From NCBI RefSeq assembly GCF_032484785.1, contig NZ_JAUETR010000001.1, forward strand, positions 1,054,001 through 1,118,000: 64,000 nucleotides of DNA, given 5' to 3'. Source of the DNA: Bradyrhizobium sp. SZCCHNS1050. GTDB taxonomy: Bacteria; Pseudomonadota; Alphaproteobacteria; Rhizobiales; Xanthobacteraceae. Shown piece by piece: positions 62,895-64,000 of the stretch. Positions within the stretch are counted from its first letter, which is position 1, and every line of letters begins with the position of its first letter. Below the pieces are notes generated by a model that searched no databases, was not told the origin of the DNA, and saw only the letters and a list, made by a program, of their open reading frames with translations. Both the position numbers and the translations under genes were made by a program.

Positions 62895-63025
62895 GTCATT
62901 CCGGGGCAATCGTCAACGCGGCCCCGCGTTGGCGATTGAACCCGGAATCTCGTACTTGTTGGGAAGGGACGCGAGACAATATCGGGATTCCGGGTTCAAG
63001 GCCTGCGGCCTTGCCCCGGAATAAC
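62895..63025. repeat. Family D inverted repeat
   Basis: GTCATTCCGGGGCAA near 62895 pairs with TTGCCCCGGAATAAC ending 63025; inner arms AACCCGGAATC and GATTCCGGGTT at about 62939 and 62982. The rest of the gap up to the holin-like gene (about 63026-63267) contains no further element. Confidence 0.85.
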
Positions 63026-63267
63026 GTTGGTTGGCATAGCTATTCATACGGTCTCGCTCTGGCTCCGCATCGGTCATGCGCCGCCATCACCTTATGAAGT
63101 CCGCTCCTACCCGGCGTGCGGGAGAGCATCCCCGATCGCAAATAGCTTGCCCTGCAAGGATTGCCGCAGAACGGCACGCCTGATTGCCGGGAACCTTCGC
63201 AAATCCTCCACGTTCATGTCGCGAGCCGGCGGTTTGCGCGCGGCGAGCGGATTGTCGGAGGACGCGC

Positions 63268-63828
63268 ATGCTTGCACCGCCAGGAGAGCTGCTGCGATTG
63301 GGGCTCGAACAGAGGCTCAACCGCGTCAAGCGCGCCACCCAATCCTACATTCGGGATCGCGCCCGGCAGGCCACCGGAACGGTGACGTCCTACGCCGTCG
63401 CCGCCGGGCTGTTCGCCACCGCGGGCATCTTCCTGATCGCCGCCTGCATCGTCGGATTGACCGCGCTGTTCCGCTGGGTGGAAATGACCTACGGCCTGTT
63501 CACCGCGTTCGCGGTTGTCGGCGGCATCCTGATCGCGCTGGCGGCGATCTGCGCGATCGTCGCGGCAGTGAAGCTCCGCAGCCCTTCGCCGCACTATCCG
63601 TCGCTCTCCAGCCGGCTGCGCGTGGCGATCGCAGCGCCCGTGGCCCGGGAACCCGACGCGGACGAGATCGATCCCGACACCATCCCCTTGGCACCGTCAC
63701 CGACCTCCACGAATCACGCGAGCGGAGTTGCGGGCGCACTCGGACGGATCAACGTACCCATCGGTGTCGCCGTTGCGGCACTGCTGCTCGGCGTGGCCGC
63801 CCTGCGCCGGCGTCACCGCAGCACGTGA
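63268..63828 (+). CDS. Small membrane protein, holin-like (phage holin superfamily resemblance)
   Basis: A 186-residue protein with two adjacent transmembrane helices at about 46-70 and 78-100 (VAAGLFATAGIFLIAACIVG, YGLFTAFAVVGGILIALAAI), a hydrophilic acidic middle, and a C-terminal third helix (IPIGVAVAALLLGVAAL at the end) followed by RRRHRS. The layout resembles actinobacterial holin-X-like and DUF1469-type membrane proteins. No phage genes are nearby. The ATG at 63268 follows GGAGGACGCGC. Confidence 0.65.
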   Translation: MLAPPGELLRLGLEQRLNRVKRATQSYIRDRARQATGTVTSYAVAAGLFATAGIFLIAACIVGLTALFRWVEMTYGLFTAFAVVGGILIALAAICAIVAAVKLRSPSPHYPSLSSRLRVAIAAPVAREPDADEIDPDTIPLAPSPTSTNHASGVAGALGRINVPIGVAVAALLLGVAALRRRHRST

Positions 63829-63930
63829 GCCTGCCCGGACAGCGGCAGGCGCGGTTCGACGGACATCGAAGCATAACCGCTCAGTTGAGCTGATCAGCGT
63901 CGGGATCACCACCGCTCCTGGAGCGCCTAC

Positions 63931-64000
63931 ATGCGCGATCAGCCGAAGGGCATCGCGAGCATGTCTAAAGATGTCTGGAATCCGCACGGCGCGTACTCCG
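63931..64000 (+). CDS. Possible start of a CDS running past the window end
   Basis: An ATG at 63931, preceded by GGAGCGCC, opens a frame with no stop in the remaining 70 bases (MRDQPKGIASMSKDVWNPH). A second ATG at 63961 is in the same frame. The piece is too short to identify. Confidence 0.3.
   Translation, partial: MRDQPKGIASMSKDVWNPHGAYS

Noticed and set aside
63268..63828. Holin-like gene as sign of a prophage
   Set aside because: No other phage genes, integrase or attachment sites are near; such membrane proteins are common in chromosomes.

Overview
The window is about 64 kb of very GC-rich DNA with dense, often overlapping genes and many dispersed palindromic repeats. Gene content and repeats suggest an alphaproteobacterium of the Bradyrhizobium group (Nitrobacteraceae); this is an inference from gene families and repeat style, not from a database match. 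It looks chromosomal: housekeeping genes (hisS, ilvE, rlmJ, uvrC, pgsA, moaD, moaE, prmB) are interspersed with catabolic and transport islands. I saw no rRNA, tRNA, CRISPR array, transposase or prophage.

Layout. 1-4.5 kb: hexarate catabolism (end of an aldehyde dehydrogenase, galactarate dehydratase) plus an exported class II aldolase-like protein and a small secreted protein. 4.5-5.2 kb: gene-free structured repeat. 5.2-7.5 kb: divergent MocR regulator and flavin-binding oxidase-like protein. 7.8-15.4 kb: an overlapping seven-gene operon combining a polyamine/opine-type ABC importer with a three-part FAD/2Fe-2S dehydrogenase, facing an IclR regulator across two candidate operators. 15.5-22.3 kb: a second polyamine-type ABC importer followed by an amidohydrolase translationally coupled to a CobW metallochaperone. 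22.7-31.8 kb: a divergent nitrogen-scavenging island with an amino-acid type binding protein, a fused permease-ATPase, a formamidase/acetamidase, a fusion of an AraC regulator to a second formamidase domain, a RidA protein and a gamma-glutamyltransferase.

32-36.6 kb: the tryptophan-to-anthranilate route (kynU, kynA and an alpha/beta-hydrolase arylformamidase candidate), then small enzymes. 36.7-42.8 kb: hisS, ilvE and a divergent MarR / OmpR-type regulator / EnvZ-type kinase set. 42.8-49.5 kb: an aromatic ring-cleavage cluster (VOC extradiol dioxygenase, MhpR-like IclR, MhpA-like hydroxylase, FAH-family hydrolase, an orphan binding protein, quinone oxidoreductase). 49.5-52 kb: four adjacent small exported proteins ending with an RNase T2. 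52-61.2 kb: rlmJ, cold-shock protein, outer-membrane barrel, uvrC, a small MarR/oxidoreductase/GIY-YIG insert, then pgsA-moaD-moaE-prmB. 61.4-64 kb: an omega-amino-acid transaminase and a holin-like membrane protein.

Most notable: the AraC-formamidase fusion inside the amide/nitrogen island (27.2-29.5 kb), which could be an enzyme-sensor regulator; the paired TATATGTG-N7-CACATATA operators at 57.1 kb; and a hairpin that covers the ribosome binding site between the binding-protein and permease genes at 19.3 kb.
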